Below the pieces are notes generated by a model. It saw only the letters and a list, made by a program, of their open reading frames with translations. It was not told where the DNA came from and did no database searches. A DNA stretch of 64,000 nt from Strigops habroptila (taxonomy: Eukaryota; Chordata; Aves; Psittaciformes; Psittacidae), in assembly GCF_004027225.2 (NCBI RefSeq), contig NC_044279.2, positions 53,530,744 through 53,594,743 on the forward strand, given 5' to 3'. A program made the position numbers and the translations under genes. This document shows positions 61,532 through 64,000 of this stretch, piece by piece; positions within the stretch are counted from its first letter, which is position 1, and every line of letters begins with the position of its first letter.

Positions 61532-64000
61532 GTAAGTATCTACATCTTCACATCATATTTGGTATAAGGAAAATCAAACTATGCCCTTAATCAGCCAGAA
61601 ATCATACTTGAGTACCATCATCAGTACTTGAACTCCTGGGCTGAACACCTGTTACATGAGTAATCCCACTGAAAGCAATGGAAAAGCCAGTTTCTTGAAG
61701 GATCAGATGCTATATCCATTAACATTTCCAGAGGAGAGCTTTTTATTTGTCACATGATATTTGTCAGGTGTAGACTGTGTATTTGATATTTCTGAGGGGA
61801 AGTCCTATATGTGCACGGCAGTTTTTATTGCTGCCTTAGCTGCTTTACATTGTTCTAGCTTCAGACACTGCAATTTTTAGCGTGAGATGTAGAAGGTTCA
61901 GCTGTGATGAAATACATCACGTTTTTGTAAGTCAGTTTTGCTAATGCTGAAGTGCCAGAACAAGTGATCTGTTGGATAATCATAACATACTAATTTGAAT
62001 TAATTTACAGCCACGAACGCATAATGAGTACAAATTTAGCAAAAAGTTCTCCACTATACCATGTATGTAGTACACGCAATGATGAAATTAAGGCTTCCAT
62101 TTACCCTTGCAAACCAGTGGTTAATATATTAATACAGCTGTTACTGTTTTCTTTGAGCTGCTTATAGTATCTGTCAAGCTTTGCGAGACCACAGTTACTG
62201 TTTTGAATGCTGCTTAGCAGAATGATAATTTATCATCTTAGCTATAGAAAGGGTCCAATTGTGCTCTCACTGAGGCAAGAGGACGTTTTACTGGCTATAG
62301 TGAATGCAAACTGAGCCAAAAGTCCTTGCTTTTATTATAAAATTAGCGTATGTCCTAAAGAAATGCAGAGTGTTGAAACTACTCTGTTTGTCTTAGATGA
62401 ACTTTTCTATGGCCTGACTGCATTTTAGAAAAACCATTATCACTTACTGTAGTCAGGAGCTGCCCAGAGAAATATATGGTAATTATAAGAATGAATCATA
62501 ATGCCTCTATTTGGCATGGAATAGATGGTTTTATTAATACTTACTGCCTTTCACCACTCAAAATCATATATGGATTTTTTAAAAGGATTTTTTGATGCAT
62601 GAAATTTTGCCAAGTAAAAGGATAGGGCCTCTTTCAGGTATGTTTATAGTATACAATTCCTAAGGCTTAAACGGGTGTAATTTGTGTAGATATAAATATG
62701 TGAATAGTCATGATTTAAGCCTATTTGAGGTTAGGATTTAGTAATCTTGCTAAAATGCATTTGTTTCATCCTCTCTGTTGCTTTCATCTCAGACTAAGGT
62801 TGACCTTTAGTATGGACTTACATTCTGCAATAAGCATTAAAATAAGATAAAATTAAATTAAAAAATCTACGCACACACAGCCCATACAAGAAAATTGGAG
62901 AAAATAGGTATTGTTAACAGACAACTCTGGGTTTTTTTAAACTGTTCAAGGATTCCTAACTTAAATGAAAGAATATGTAAACTGACCTCCTTTAAATGCT
63001 TTTTCTTTGAGATTACTTGAAACTTTTTAGACATCATTTTTGGCCAGTATTTTGTCTTAAGTATATTTGCCCTACTAATTATCCCAATAACTACATGGCA
63101 TGTTTATTTATATAGCAAGTTTCTGTTTTGGAAAGAACATCCTTTACAACATTCAATATCACTACAGTTAAACATTGTTAAAGCAATAAAGTGCTAATCT
63201 AAAATACAATTAATTCTATAATGAGAACAAGCTGTAATTTATTTTTAAAAAGGTTTCCCATGTTGTATCTGTGGGTTTGGGGTAATTTATGTAGAGTTGG
63301 TATGATGGCTATTTTCATAACAAATCCAATCTTCCAAGTATGCAGATGATGTTTGTATAGCCTGGAGGAGCTGGATGTTCAGTGCCCCTTCATTGTCCTT
63401 TTGTCTTTCATGTGTCACAAAGACCTCATAATTTATGTATAAACTTGTGGGACTTTTCTATCCAAGAGGGACTGGAGTCTCTTCTGATCTGGAGCCAGTT
63501 CTGCTACAAACCCCCTGACTTTCCAGAAACAGGCAAGGCGAGGGAACAAGAAGTGCTCCAGGAGGTGACCTTCCTTTTGTATCCTGAAATGACCAATATA
63601 ATCTCATCTCCTATAACATTTGTAGTGTGTCTGATACTTCAAGTTCCTTTTAAGGGAGTAAACTGATGCTTCTTAAGGAACTTTATAATATGTGTTAGAA
63701 AAGGGAATTATTTTTACCTAATTAAATCTGGAATTTGTGTTATTTTAGTGGAGTTATTCTAGGCTAAAATTACGTTTTCAAAAACAAAACGTTTGAAGGC
63801 GTGAGTGGATTTGCTTGAGAATTCCCCCTCCCAGTCCTGGAAACCTCCTCAATTAGGTGATTTTCAGCTACACTGTAGGTACTGTGAAAAACTTAACTCC
63901 TGAAATCCCCAAGAACAGAGTAGAGGATCTCACTGACAAGTTAGAAGGAGGTGTGGGCTTGAGAAACAGCTATGACATGCAATAGTAATACATTGATCCT
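61532..64000 (+). other. Intron 1 of the KCNQ1-like gene (start)
   Basis: AT-rich DNA after the GTAAGT donor. I searched for an exon encoding helix S1/S2 (like FLIVLVCLIFSVLSTIEQY) and found none on the plus strand. The frame at 63382-63666 has no channel-like sequence. No transposon recognised. Confidence 0.6.

Overview
The window looks like nuclear DNA of a bird. It is AT-rich and intron-rich, with two CpG islands at promoters. It carries many CR1 LINE 3' ends in both orientations and an LTR of a type I associate with avian endogenous retroviruses (starting TGTCCTGGGTTCAGC, followed by a tRNA-Lys type primer-binding site). That LTR type makes a neoavian bird more likely than a galliform, but I hold this loosely. 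The gene order matches the human 12p11.22 neighbourhood read in reverse.

Layout. (1) About 1.6-9.7 kb: KLHL42 on the minus strand. Coding exon 1 (8787-9667) and exon 2 (1581-1774) are present and the rest lies off the left edge. Its CpG island covers about 8.9-10.2 kb. (2) 10.2-19.8 kb: intergenic, no gene recognised. (3) 19.8-22.8 kb: MANSC4 on the plus strand, complete in three exons (347 aa). (4) 29.0-51.4 kb: MRPS35 on the minus strand. All eight coding exons could be placed by hand with consistent splice signals and phases, giving a 339-aa protein. Its introns hold CR1 copies, tRNA-like relics, a G20 tract, and an antisense partial provirus (LTR, PBS and one uninterrupted 708-codon gag-like frame, 36868-39677). 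(5) 51.1-51.8 kb: MRPS35 CpG-island promoter with two YY1-type motifs, one over the start codon. (6) 52-61 kb: no coding gene recognised. One stretch near 59.3 kb looks like a promoter plus a noncoding exon. (7) 61149-61531: a plus-strand exon whose end is unmistakably KCNQ1-like ([16 protein letters not shown]), closed by a GTAAGT donor in the same codon phase as KCNQ1 exon 1.

The most interesting point is the KCNQ exon. The human 12p11-12 block (PTHLH, PPFIBP1, ARNTL2, KRAS, SOX5) is the whole-genome-duplication partner of the 11p15 block (PTH, PPFIBP2, ARNTL, HRAS, SOX6), and KCNQ1 itself lies in 11p15.5. A KCNQ1-type gene beside MRPS35 is therefore most simply a second KCNQ1 ohnolog kept in this lineage and apparently missing from the human locus. 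The second point is the gag-like frame, which combines N-terminal hydrophobic segments, a mucin-like array of 27-residue repeats and a capsid-like C-terminal part, with no pol and no 3' LTR.

The host genes do not form an operon or shared pathway: a Cullin-3 adaptor, a membrane glycoprotein, a mitochondrial ribosomal protein and a potassium channel. All identifications rest on remembered family sequences and splice logic; no database search was run.
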